A DNA stretch of 64,000 nucleotides from MED-G105 sp039819085. GTDB lineage: Bacteria > Pseudomonadota > Alphaproteobacteria > Caulobacterales > Parvularculaceae. The position numbers were made by a program, and so were the translations under genes. The notes under the pieces are model-generated. The model made no database searches, was not told the DNA's origin, and saw only the letters and a program-made list of their open reading frames with translations. The stretch is taken from assembly GCA_039819085.1 (NCBI GenBank), contig JBCBSQ010000007.1:62001-126000 (forward strand). The letters are read 5' to 3'. This document shows positions 50,698 to 60,084 of this stretch, piece by piece. Every line of letters starts with the position of its first letter. Position 1 is the first letter of the stretch.

Positions 50698-52362
50698 TCA
50701 TCTGTCCGTTCCCGCTTCGAGCATGTCGATGTCCGAGCGATCGCCCGTCAGCTCCCAGCGGATGAGCGAGACGGGGATCACGCCGGCGGCGTTCATGTCG
50801 CCGAAAAAGTCCGACACGGAATAGTCTTCACCGCGCTCCTCCAGCATCTGCCGCATCCGGTCGGCGAAAAGCTGCTCGATGAGGTGTTTGCCGGTGACGT
50901 AGCTCGTGCCGTAGCCGGGCTGGCGCAAATAGAGCTGCTGTTCAAATCCGAGAAGCTCAAGGTCCGGGCTCATCCAGCCGCGGGGGGTCCATTTCACATG
51001 GAAATCCGAGGCGTCCTTCATGGTGAAGTCGTTCGCATGCGCATAAAGCGAGGCGAGGCCGCGCGCCGCGCGTTGGGCCTGCATGATCCAGACGATCTCT
51101 CTCGCGCGAGGGTTATCGTCATAGAGGCCTGCGTGCATCATCATCTCCTCCATCGCCGTCGCCATGCCTTCGGCGCGGCTGTCGAAGATGTTGTAAAGGA
51201 GCGGGCCCTGACGAATGGGATTGTCCATCGGCTCTTCGGCCATGCGCGCAAGGTCCCACCAGTGGTAGAAGTGCGTATAGAGCGTCATTGGTTCGCGATG
51301 GGTCGCTTGCAGGAAAAAGTTACGCGCCGCCGGCGGCGCGTAGCTGCCCATCTGCGCTAGCAGCGCCGGCTTCAGGTAGTCCTTCATCGGAAGGATTTCC
51401 TGGGTCTCGATGAAGCGCATGTATTTGTCGACCGAGGCGCGCGCGAGCGCGTAATACTCTTGCTGCGACGCAACGGGTTCAAGCTCCGGCAGGGCGCGGT
51501 TTCGATGCTCCTCCAGCCGGAGGGAAGCGTGCGCGCGCCGTAGTTCGCGCTTTAGAAGCATCACCTCGTCCTCCCACGTCATAGGGACAAGATGCACGTT
51601 CTGCAGCCGCCAGGTGTAGTTGTCTTTGCCGATGCCGGAGGGGCCCTTCTTGCTCGGCGCCTCCGCCTCAAGCCATTCGACGAATTCAAGCGTCGCGGCG
51701 CGCGCGTCCGACACAGCGGCCTTTAGATCTTCGCCGGCGCCCGCCACCTTCATCGACAAGGACGCGATCTTCTGCGCCTGCTGCTTCATGGTGTGCGTGC
51801 CGGAGATCCATAGATCGCGCGCGTCCCCGTCGAGGTTTTCCCGCGCTTGGGCCAGCAGTGGGCGGACGGTTTTCAGTTCCGACGTCAGCTTTTCGGCCGC
51901 CTCCGCGGAGAGCGGGAAGTCATATGTCCACAGTTCGATGAGAGCGTGGTTGGTCGGTCCTTCATGCGCGGGCGTATCGCTCTGATAGGTCCACGCCTGC
52001 TGATAGAAAGCGGGGTCGCGCGCCCAGGGCTTCAAGACCCGGATATTGAAGTCAAGGCCATTCATTTCCGCCCGGACGATATGGTAGTCAACCTGCTTCG
52101 AGACCGGCCAGTCATCGATATCGAACGCGCCTAGGCGCTTTTGCAGCTTCTTCAGCTCTTTGCGCTGCTCATTGACGGCGTCGTCGGTGTAATCGGGCAC
52201 GCCGTCGCTGAGGCGCGGACTTTCCAGCGCCCGCCATTCCTTGAAGAGGGAAATGAGATCATCATGCGTCATCGGTTCGTCCGCATAGGCATTGGCGGTC
52301 GCGCTGAGCGCCAAGGCGAGCGCAAGGACGTAAGCGCGCGGATTGCTTATGGTGAGTGTCAT
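50698..52362 (-). CDS. DUF885 family exported protein
   Basis: A 554-residue protein of the DUF885 family, thought to be a zinc-peptidase-like group with uncertain activity. An N-terminal signal peptide (residues 1-28, ending ATANAYA) predicts export. FDSRAEGMATAMEEMMMHAG matches the conserved ExGxA region and PGYGTSYVTGKHLIEQLFAD the C-terminal core. I take ATG 52362; a GAGGAG lies 14 bases upstream. It converges on the Lhr helicase. The substrate is unknown. Confidence 0.85.
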   Translation of the reverse strand: MTLTISNPRAYVLALALALSATANAYADEPMTHDDLISLFKEWRALESPRLSDGVPDYTDDAVNEQRKELKKLQKRLGAFDIDDWPVSKQVDYHIVRAEMNGLDFNIRVLKPWARDPAFYQQAWTYQSDTPAHEGPTNHALIELWTYDFPLSAEAAEKLTSELKTVRPLLAQARENLDGDARDLWISGTHTMKQQAQKIASLSMKVAGAGEDLKAAVSDARAATLEFVEWLEAEAPSKKGPSGIGKDNYTWRLQNVHLVPMTWEDEVMLLKRELRRAHASLRLEEHRNRALPELEPVASQQEYYALARASVDKYMRFIETQEILPMKDYLKPALLAQMGSYAPPAARNFFLQATHREPMTLYTHFYHWWDLARMAEEPMDNPIRQGPLLYNIFDSRAEGMATAMEEMMMHAGLYDDNPRAREIVWIMQAQRAARGLASLYAHANDFTMKDASDFHVKWTPRGWMSPDLELLGFEQQLYLRQPGYGTSYVTGKHLIEQLFADRMRQMLEERGEDYSVSDFFGDMNAAGVIPVSLIRWELTGDRSDIDMLEAGTDR

Positions 52363-52517
52363 GACAGATTGCGAAGCTCCTCGATCGCCGCCGCCATACC
52401 GCAAGAACCGCCAGGCGGACTTGGAATTGTTCGCGTAAGTCGAAAGCGATGTCAGCTGTAAGGCGCAGTCCGCTCAGGTTCGCCTGGGCGCGGGCGGCGG
52501 TCAGCGGGCCGACATGA

Positions 52518-53852
52518 CTAAGCGGCTTTCGACCTCAGGCGCTGGCGGCCGCGCGCCGACGCGCGCCATGTGCGCTGATCTTCGCTTACGGCGGCGGTGG
52601 GCGTTGGCGCGTCTGACGGGATGCGCGCCGCCGCGGCGATGAGGGCGATTATCATCCAATAGCCATCCCACATTTCCATGGAGACTGAGGCCCCGCCGAT
52701 GCAGAACGTCGCCAGCGACACCTGGGCGTAGTGGGCGAAACGTGCGTTCCAGGTGGCGTCCTCCGGCTTGCCGCCACGGCCTTTTCGGGAAGTCGCCATC
52801 GCTGTGAGGAGCGCCGAGACGATGACCGTCAGGAACAGGAACAGGCCGACGAAACCGGTGCCGCCGAGTATCTCGAAATAGATGCTGTGCGCGGCCGCCG
52901 CGATCCGCTTGTCGACGAGCTCCGGCGCGACCTGCTGGACAATATCGTCTTCGTAAGGAACGCGCAGGCCGGCGCCCGTCATCGGGTTCTGCTCGGCGAA
53001 CTTCCAGTTAACCTTCCAGACGGTGATGCGCCCCATGAAGGATTCGTCTTCGCCGGCCGATGAGATCGTCGACATGCGTTCGGTCCATTTCGACGGCATG
53101 AAGGCGATGGCGGGAACCATCAGCGCCATAAGCCCGGCGAGGATCGCAACCTTGTGCCTGGAGTACAGCCAGAAGAAGCCGCCAAAGACGATGATCGAGA
53201 TGAAGGCGCCGCGCGAATGCGTGCCAAGAATAGCGATCAGGGTGAGGACGAAAAGCGCGGCAAGCGCGTGGCGCACTGGCGCGCGGGCGGAGCGCTCCCG
53301 CAAATATAGGATCAGCGGCAGGATCGTGGCCATCGCAATGCCGAGATGATTGTTGTCGGCGAGGACAGTGTCGTCGAGACCCTGAACCCGGTGCTGGCCG
53401 AGCGTCGCAAGCGTGAACAGACCGCCTTTGAAGCCGAAATAGCCGATCGAGATGACGAGCATCCAGAGGAGGGCGTGCATGCGCAGCCGGCTCGACGTCA
53501 GTTGGACGGCGATCATCGCGAAGACGAGCGTCTTGATAAAGCGGTCGTAATACGTTGCGGAGACATCGCCTGCGAGCGAAAACGCCTGGCTGACGGTGAG
53601 CCAGACCGCAAAAAGAAGGAGCGCGATGGAGACCCCGTCGACCCTCAACTTCCTTAACTCTCCGTTAATCACCATTGATCCCATCGTGGCCGCGGCGATC
53701 AGGAGATTGAGCGGTAAGCCGAAAACGCCGAACCCTAGCTGGTTCGGCGTCATCAGGGTGAACCAGGCCCATGTAATCACGCCGGCGAACGGGTAGCGCA
53801 AAGTGGCCGCAATGCTCGCCAGAACAACAATGAGAATAAGCAGATCGCGCAT
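52518..53852 (-). CDS. O-antigen ligase / exosortase-associated O-glycosylation ligase-like membrane protein
   Basis: A 444-residue membrane protein with about 11 hydrophobic segments. PFAGVITWAWFTLMTPNQL at the start, VLADNNHLGIAMATILPLIL in the middle, GTHSRGAFISIIVFGGFFWL with the Arg of the ligase signature, and the large periplasmic loop ending near AHSIYFEILGGTGFVGLFLF fit the Wzy/WaaL superfamily, in the branch annotated as a putative O-glycosylation ligase. No exosortase or EPS cluster adjoins it. It probably transfers a sugar chain in the periplasm; the acceptor is unknown. Confidence 0.8.
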   Translation of the reverse strand: MRDLLILIVVLASIAATLRYPFAGVITWAWFTLMTPNQLGFGVFGLPLNLLIAAATMGSMVINGELRKLRVDGVSIALLLFAVWLTVSQAFSLAGDVSATYYDRFIKTLVFAMIAVQLTSSRLRMHALLWMLVISIGYFGFKGGLFTLATLGQHRVQGLDDTVLADNNHLGIAMATILPLILYLRERSARAPVRHALAALFVLTLIAILGTHSRGAFISIIVFGGFFWLYSRHKVAILAGLMALMVPAIAFMPSKWTERMSTISSAGEDESFMGRITVWKVNWKFAEQNPMTGAGLRVPYEDDIVQQVAPELVDKRIAAAAHSIYFEILGGTGFVGLFLFLTVIVSALLTAMATSRKGRGGKPEDATWNARFAHYAQVSLATFCIGGASVSMEMWDGYWMIIALIAAAARIPSDAPTPTAAVSEDQRTWRASARGRQRLRSKAA

Positions 53853-54079
53853 GGGACGGTTTCGTTTCTGACGTCTCGTCTCGCCGCCACAGGAGCGTAG
53901 CGTCCCTCGATCCTATCGCTTTGCGGGTTCAGGTTAAGTATACGGCCGCGGCGAGCGCGTCGCCGAAACGGCTTGATGGTGGGCGGGGCAATAGGGCGGG
54001 CAAGGGCCCGACGTGTCAGCGCGCCTTGTTTGTTGGGATTGGCGAGGGATTCAGGGCGCCTTAGGGTGAGGCTCGAGGT

Positions 54080-54862
54080 ATGATGGACGGGCGTATTATC
54101 ATGGGGCGAATGACGGCGGGGGCGCCGGTCATCGGCGCGGGACGCGCGGCGCGCGCAATGGCGGCGATCGCGGCGCTTGCGTTGGCGTCAGGTTGCGACA
54201 GACAGGCGCGCGAAGTTGGCGCTGAGCCGCTGCCGCAGCCGCCCTATGGCGAGGAGGAGGATGCGGATTTCGATCTCTGGCTCGATAAGCTGGAGGTGTC
54301 GAGCCGTGAACTCTACGCCTCGCGAGAAGCTGTGCTCGCCGCCCTCAAGCTCGACGCCGGCGCGCGGGTTGCGGATATCGGCGCGGGAACGGGGATCTAC
54401 TCGCTTCTGATGTCCTCAGTGATTGGCGACGACGGCGTTGTCTATGCGGTGGACATCGAGCCGCGGTTCCTGACCATCGTCGTGCAAAGGGTTGCGGATC
54501 TTGACCTTGAGAACGTCGTCGCAATCCTGAGCCGGGAAGACGACGTCACGTTGCCGCCGCAGTCCGTCGACGTCGCCTTCATTGCCGACACCTATCATTA
54601 TTTCGCGGACCCTGAGGCCCTGATGCTCAGTGTACGTCAGGCATTGACGCCGGGCGGCCGCTTGTATCTGGTGGACTATGAGTTTGACGCCAGAGCCGCG
54701 GGCGATCCGTCCCGAGACCATATTCGCTTTGGCAAGGATCAGTTGATCGACGAGATCGTTGGCTTCGGCTTTGAGTTTCGACGAGAGCCCGAGGTCGAGG
54801 GCCTCAGTGAGTTTTTCCTGCTTGAGTTTGAATTGCCCGCCGAGGAGGAGGTGACGGGGTAG
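54080..54862 (+). CDS. SAM-dependent methyltransferase with lipoprotein-like signal
   Basis: A 260-residue protein. The start region contains an Ala-rich hydrophobic stretch ending in ALALASGCDRQ, a lipobox-like site with Cys39 as the lipidated residue, although -3 is alanine. The remainder is a class I methyltransferase: VADIGAGTGIYS is motif I, YAVDIEPRFLTIVVQR motif II, and RLYLVDYEFDARA motif IV-like. A periplasmic or membrane-anchored methyltransferase lacks an obvious SAM supply. Start options include 54080, 54110 and 54158. Related lipoprotein methyltransferases are annotated in proteobacteria. The tRNA gene follows on the opposite strand. Confidence 0.78.
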   Translation: MMDGRIIMGRMTAGAPVIGAGRAARAMAAIAALALASGCDRQAREVGAEPLPQPPYGEEEDADFDLWLDKLEVSSRELYASREAVLAALKLDAGARVADIGAGTGIYSLLMSSVIGDDGVVYAVDIEPRFLTIVVQRVADLDLENVVAILSREDDVTLPPQSVDVAFIADTYHYFADPEALMLSVRQALTPGGRLYLVDYEFDARAAGDPSRDHIRFGKDQLIDEIVGFGFEFRREPEVEGLSEFFLLEFELPAEEEVTG

Positions 54863-54929
54863 CCGCCAGGCCGGCCGTATAAGCAGGGCGCAATCGCCCC
54901 TGATCCCACATTAGGCTTACGGACGCGAC

Positions 54930-54944
54930 ACCCAATTCAGGAAT

Positions 54945-54949
<5 letters not shown>
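54930..54949. repeat. hairpin overlapping the 3' end of the tRNA gene
   Basis: ACCCAATTC (54930-54938), AG, GAATTGGGT (54941-54949) is a perfect 9-base inverted repeat. Its left arm on the minus strand contains the tRNA's last bases including CCA. It has no following T-run, so it is a processing or termination aid rather than a full intrinsic terminator. Confidence 0.6.
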
Positions 54950-55021
<72 letters not shown>

Positions 55022-55240
55022 CCGTCCGTGACTTGCGCCGCCGTCTAGAGGCCGCGCGTCGAAGACCGCGGATATAACTGCGTGACATCGCGCATGCAAC
55101 CCTAACTCGCTGAACCCGGTAAGAAAATGTGGTCCGCTGGATCGCAGGGCCTGACACGTCCTCGGCGTAGCCTTTCCACCTCAATGCGACGACCCCGCGC
55201 TTGAGGGGAGACGCCCATACTCCGATCGTTGAAAGGCCCC

Positions 55241-56182
<942 letters not shown>

Positions 56183-56323
56183 TTGATGGCCCTCCTTATC
56201 ACTCGCCCGCCATATGGCCCTAGCCGCGCATGGCGGCAAGCGCGGGCGGCGAGGCGATCACGCCCAATTGACGCGCCGCCCCGCTGGAACGGCCCTGTGT
56301 CGGCGCATTGGTCGCCAAGGCGA

Positions 56324-56596
56324 TCAGGCGTCCGCTGAAAACCCCTCAACGAAGTCGATGACCTTCTGCGTCGGCATCTCGCACGGCTTCAACTGGGGCG
56401 GTTTGCCGTCAAGAAGGTAGAGATTGAAGCTTACATGATCGCCGCCGCCCAGTTCTTCCGCGAACAGCTTGCGCCGATGTCCATCAGCCGAGATCTCGAC
56501 GGTCACGCCATATGTCCGACCCCGATATCGGCCCTTCGTGTAACCATTCGGCATGCTCAGGAATTTCTCGAGAAAACGCCGCACCGCGCCTCCCAT
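56324..56596 (-). CDS. small hypothetical protein
   Basis: A 90-residue basic protein; from about residue 15 it reads PNGYTKGRYRGRTYGVTVEI, then a strand-rich core with LFAEELGGGDHVSFNLYLLD and KPCEMPTQKVIDFVEGF. I do not recognise it. It lies 27 bases downstream of the FkbM methyltransferase on the same strand and could be cotranscribed. An alternative start is the Met 14 residues in. Confidence 0.55.
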   Translation of the reverse strand: MGGAVRRFLEKFLSMPNGYTKGRYRGRTYGVTVEISADGHRRKLFAEELGGGDHVSFNLYLLDGKPPQLKPCEMPTQKVIDFVEGFSADA

Positions 56597-56623
56597 TCGC
56601 CAAACGAATCGAACGACCGGCCT

Positions 56624-57391
56624 TCAGCGCACGCCATATGTCATCCACCGTGTGCCGATCTTTTCCTCTACGACCCGGAAGCCCTTTGCCTTCAGGCGTT
56701 CGGCGCAAGGCTCATGGGTGCGCTCGCCTTTGCGTTCCGCTCCCGTATCAAGCGCGATCACGGCGACGTCGGCCGCGCGTTCGTTGAGGCCATCCAGAAC
56801 CTCCGGCTCAGCTCCTTCCGCATCGCATTTGATAAGGTCCACCTTCTCGATCGCGTGGGTCTCCATGAAGGAGTCGAGCGTCTGGGCGCGGACGGAAATC
56901 TGCCTCTGACTTTCAACGAATACGGACGAATCAGCGCGGTCCGGCGCAAGGCCGAAATTGATCTCGCCGTTCTCTTTCCATATCGCGACATCATGGATGG
57001 AAACGCCGTCAAGGCTTTCAACATTGCGTTCAAGACAGCTGCGCGCGATCGGGTCGGGCTCGCAGCAATAGACGCGCGCCCCCGATCGCGCCGTCACATG
57101 AGCGAACTCGCCCGCATTGGCGCCGATGTCGATCACGACGGACTGCTCATCGAGCGTCGCGTGCGCGCCAACACCATATTCGCGCGCGAGGCGGTCGAGC
57201 CGCGCTGTCCAGCCCTTGCGGTATAGCTTCCACCGCAAGGGCGAGGGCGCATAGATCCGTTGACCGTCCACATGAATGATCGTCCGACCGTCGCCTTCGC
57301 AAAGCCGGACGCGCCGTTCGCCCGCAATCCGCAGAGCCGCAAGCGCGTCCTGGCGAAGGAGTTTCCAGCGAACGGCGAATGGCAGGTCCAT
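56624..57391 (-). CDS. FkbM family methyltransferase
   Basis: A 255-residue methyltransferase. VVIDIGANAGEFAHVTA is the SAM-binding motif, RVYCCEPDPIA motif II, DSSVFVESQRQISVRAQTLD and DLIKCDAEGAEPEVLDGLN the FkbM-specific core. The N-terminal ~75 residues with YAPSPLRWKLYRKGWTARLD also fit relatives. Such enzymes O-methylate sugars or other small molecules. A frame from 57442 would add 17 residues; ATG 57391 is preferred by homology but has no ribosome binding site. The sugar acceptor is unknown. Confidence 0.85.
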   Translation of the reverse strand: MDLPFAVRWKLLRQDALAALRIAGERRVRLCEGDGRTIIHVDGQRIYAPSPLRWKLYRKGWTARLDRLAREYGVGAHATLDEQSVVIDIGANAGEFAHVTARSGARVYCCEPDPIARSCLERNVESLDGVSIHDVAIWKENGEINFGLAPDRADSSVFVESQRQISVRAQTLDSFMETHAIEKVDLIKCDAEGAEPEVLDGLNERAADVAVIALDTGAERKGERTHEPCAERLKAKGFRVVEEKIGTRWMTYGVR

Positions 57392-57625
57392 GCTAAACGG
57401 GTCCGACTGCGAACGGTTGGATCGGGCGCCTGATCGGCGCATTTGCGCGTCCCGACTGAGACGGACACAGGCTCATACGCAATCGTTCACCCAAACGAAA
57501 CCCTGCGGTTGGCGTGGCGATCCGCGGGCTCTTTTTGACGGGGTTGTGTTGACCGACGTCTTCGTCTGATCTTCGGGGCGGCGATCCGACATGACGCCGG
57601 AACGGGACGCCGTCTGGAGAGGGCT

Positions 57626-57934
57626 ATGACGCGGAAAAGCAATCGAAGCGGCGGCGCGTCCGCATTTTCAATGCCCGTCGTCCTTGCGATCTGCATCGCT
57701 GTCGACGTGTTGGATTTCACCCTCGGCCGCGTTTTCGGCCTTGGGCTCATCGCGGACATTCTACAAACGATTGTCGCTTACTGGCTGTTCGGGCCGGTCG
57801 GCCTCATCGCCCTGTGGGAGCTGATTGATCCGACCGATCAGTTCGACGGATTTGTCCCGACGCTGACAATTCTTGCGCTCACCCGAATGCGAAGCAAAGC
57901 CGATCGTCGAAACCGACCGCGCTACGTGTCGTAA
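57626..57934 (+). CDS. hypothetical small membrane protein
   Basis: A 102-residue protein with hydrophobic segments near 16-37 and 42-66, basic at both ends (MTRKSNRSGG and RMRSKADRRNRPRYV). I do not recognise the family. The start ATG 57626 follows GGAGAGGG. A hairpin spans its stop codon. The gene stands alone between the FkbM and glycine-zipper genes. Confidence 0.65.
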   Translation: MTRKSNRSGGASAFSMPVVLAICIAVDVLDFTLGRVFGLGLIADILQTIVAYWLFGPVGLIALWELIDPTDQFDGFVPTLTILALTRMRSKADRRNRPRYVS

Positions 57935-57958
57935 AGCCGCGCGGTCGGGGTTCTTCTT
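57913..57958 (+). terminator. hairpin spanning the stop codon of the small membrane protein gene
   Basis: CCGACCGCG (57913-57921) pairs with CGCGGTCGG (57940-57948), with the stop codon in the loop, followed by GGTTCTTCTT. It reads as a terminator for the plus strand. Confidence 0.5.
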
Positions 57959-57966
57959 GAAGGAAT

Positions 57967-57989
57967 GCGCGCCAGGTTCTCTGGCGCGC
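57967..57989. terminator. second hairpin between convergent genes
   Basis: GCGCGCCAG (57967-57975) pairs perfectly with CTGGCGCGC (57981-57989) around a five-base loop. It sits between the convergent small membrane protein and glycine-zipper genes and could stop either transcript; the T-run is weak. Confidence 0.5.
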
Positions 57990-58009
57990 CTTCAAGTTTA
58001 GCCGCCAGC

Positions 58010-58393
58010 TTAGCGCCGGCCGCGGCCGCGACCGTAGCTGCGGAACTCGCCGTTCTCCCAGTACGTGTCGCCCGTTTGTGGGTCGATATAGTAGTAGCGG
58101 CCGACATAGTCGTCATAGCGCCGCTGGCCGCCGTCGCGGGCCCGGCCGAAGCAGTCGCGCGCCTGCTGGCATCCGATCGCCGCGCCGCCAAGCGCGCCAA
58201 GGGCCGCGCCCGCCGCCGCGCCGGCGCCCGGGCGTCCGGAGATCACCTGACCGGCGATCGCGCCGACCGCGGCGCCCGCCGCCGCGCCGCCAAGCGCGCC
58301 GCGCTCAGCGGTGCCGGACGCCGTACACCCCGCCGCAGCGAAGGCAAGCGCGCCGGCGGCGGCCAAGGATTTCACCGAAATCGTTCCCGTCAT
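58010..58393 (-). CDS. glycine-zipper lipoprotein
   Basis: A 127-residue lipoprotein. The signal AAGALAFAAAGCTASG has a lipobox cysteine at about residue 22. A glycine-zipper segment follows (ALGGAAAGAAVGAIAGQVIS then AAAGAALGALGGAAIG), and the end is aromatic and Arg-rich (YVGRYYYIDPQTGDTYWENG). This is the outer-membrane-associated glycine zipper 2TM type. GGAGAG lies five bases before ATG 58393. A longer reading is not supported. An envelope structural role is likely. Confidence 0.82.
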   Translation of the reverse strand: MTGTISVKSLAAAGALAFAAAGCTASGTAERGALGGAAAGAAVGAIAGQVISGRPGAGAAAGAALGALGGAAIGCQQARDCFGRARDGGQRRYDDYVGRYYYIDPQTGDTYWENGEFRSYGRGRGRR

Positions 58394-58615
58394 TCTCACT
58401 CTCCAGTTAACGTCCCTTCTCAGGACTTCGCTCAAAGACGTAGGGCGGCCCGAATGGCTGTCGCCACGTCGCCATCGCGTCACCGACGGCTGGGGAGCCC
58501 ATTTTATTCCAACTCGCGTCTCAAACTCGGACGCCACACTTTTACGGTCGTCTTCACGGTCGTCCGCCTCGGCTGGGCGTCCATGCGTTCTTTCGCGCGC
58601 CGCATTTATACACTT

Positions 58616-58646
58616 CATTCGCCCGTTTCATTCGCCCGTTTCATTC
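58616..58646. repeat. 13-base tandem repeat, about 2.4 copies
   Basis: CATTCGCCCGTTT occurs at 58616-58628 and 58629-58641, then CATTC begins a third copy. It lies upstream of the glycine-zipper lipoprotein gene in a gene-free stretch of about 500 bases (58394-58904). No other feature is supported there. Confidence 0.8.
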
Positions 58647-58904
58647 GAAAGACATCCGGTCTTATCAGGGCGCTTCGGCCCGGATAATGACACTTTCCTA
58701 GGCGGTTCGCGCACGATCAGTAGTCGCCTTTTTTCGCGACGAGATTATGGCGAAACCGGTTCGATTAGCAGTCCAATGGCGCCATTGGCCGTCGCAATCG
58801 GCAAACCTTATCATTAAATCGGAGTGCGGGGGCGTCCAGCGGCAGAATACGCTGGTGGCCTCGAGCGAAAGTAGGCCCTGACGGCCTGATTGGAGGAATT
58901 GCAC

Positions 58905-59951
58905 ATGACGGATGCAACCGGCGTCGACGCGAAGGCGATTTTCCTGACCTCTTACCCTCAGGGCGCGCCCGAGGCGGGGCACTTCGCGCTGCGCGATATC
59001 GATCGCCCAACGCCGGGGGAGGGAGAACTCCTGCTACGGACGGTCTGGATGTCGGTGGACCCCTATATGCGCGGTCGCATGCGGCCGGACGTGAAGAGCT
59101 ACATCCCGCCCTTCTCGCTCGACGCGCCGCTCGACGGCGGGGCGGTCAGCGAGGTGGTGGCCTCTAATAGCCCAGACTTCGCGCCCGGCGACTATGTGGT
59201 CGGGTTCGCTGGCGGCTGGAAAACGCTGCATGCAGCGCCCGCGGAGGCGATGACGAAAGTCGATCCTGCGGTTGCGCCGCTGTCCGCTTATCTTGGCGTC
59301 CTTGGCATGCCCGGAATGACGGCGTGGGCGGGCCTTACGCAAATCCTTGACCCAAAAGAAGGCGAGACGCTGTTTGTGTCCGGCGCGGCCGGCGCCGTTG
59401 GATCGCTTGTCTGTCAGCTTGGCAAGCGGCGGGGGTTGCGCGTCGTCGGGTCGGCCGGGTCGGCCGAAAAGTGCGCTTGGCTGGAGGCCGAAGGCGGCTG
59501 CGACGTCGCTATCAACTATAAAGAGCATCCGGGGCCTGGCGCGCTCACGAAAGCGCTCGCGGCGGCCGCGCCGAAAGGCGTCGATTGCTACTTCGAGAAT
59601 GTCGGCGGCGATCATCTCGAAGCCGCCCTCAACGTCATCAATCCCGGTGGACGAATGGCGTTGTGCGGCATGATCTCCGTTTACAACGCAACCGAGCCGC
59701 CGGCGGGCCCGCCGAACCTCGTCAACATGATCGGGCGCGGGGTGATGGCGAAGGGCTTCATCGTTTCGAACTATCTCCACCTGACGCCGCAATTCATTGC
59801 CGAGGTCGCTCCCGCCCTCGCCGCAGGCGAAGTCAAGTTCCGCGAAAGCGTCTATGACGGCCTTGAGGCGGCGCCGGAGGCGTTCGCGGGCCTCTTCAAG
59901 GGTGAGAATTTCGGCAAAGCGGTTGTGAGGGTTGGGCCGGACAGGCTCTAG
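58905..59951 (+). CDS. NADP-dependent oxidoreductase (MDR, LTB4DH/PTGR type)
   Basis: A 348-residue zinc-free medium-chain reductase of the leukotriene B4 12-hydroxydehydrogenase / prostaglandin reductase type, which reduces double bonds of enones. VWMSVDPYMRGRM near residues 47-59 is diagnostic; SGAAGAVGSLVCQLGKRRGL is the NADP loop, and VDCYFENVGGDHLEAALNVI follows. GGAGG lies upstream of ATG 58905. It is followed 130 bases on by a GT-C-type gene with no clear link. Confidence 0.9.
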   Translation: MTDATGVDAKAIFLTSYPQGAPEAGHFALRDIDRPTPGEGELLLRTVWMSVDPYMRGRMRPDVKSYIPPFSLDAPLDGGAVSEVVASNSPDFAPGDYVVGFAGGWKTLHAAPAEAMTKVDPAVAPLSAYLGVLGMPGMTAWAGLTQILDPKEGETLFVSGAAGAVGSLVCQLGKRRGLRVVGSAGSAEKCAWLEAEGGCDVAINYKEHPGPGALTKALAAAAPKGVDCYFENVGGDHLEAALNVINPGGRMALCGMISVYNATEPPAGPPNLVNMIGRGVMAKGFIVSNYLHLTPQFIAEVAPALAAGEVKFRESVYDGLEAAPEAFAGLFKGENFGKAVVRVGPDRL

Positions 59952-60084
59952 CCCCGGATTGCGCGCTCGTCTGCTGAGGCGGGCGCCGATACCGAAGCTT
60001 AACCACGCGCGAGGCATCTTCAGGACAGGGTGAATTGACGGCGGCTGCGCCGATCGCCAGCCCTGATGAGGGTCCTTGCGCGCC

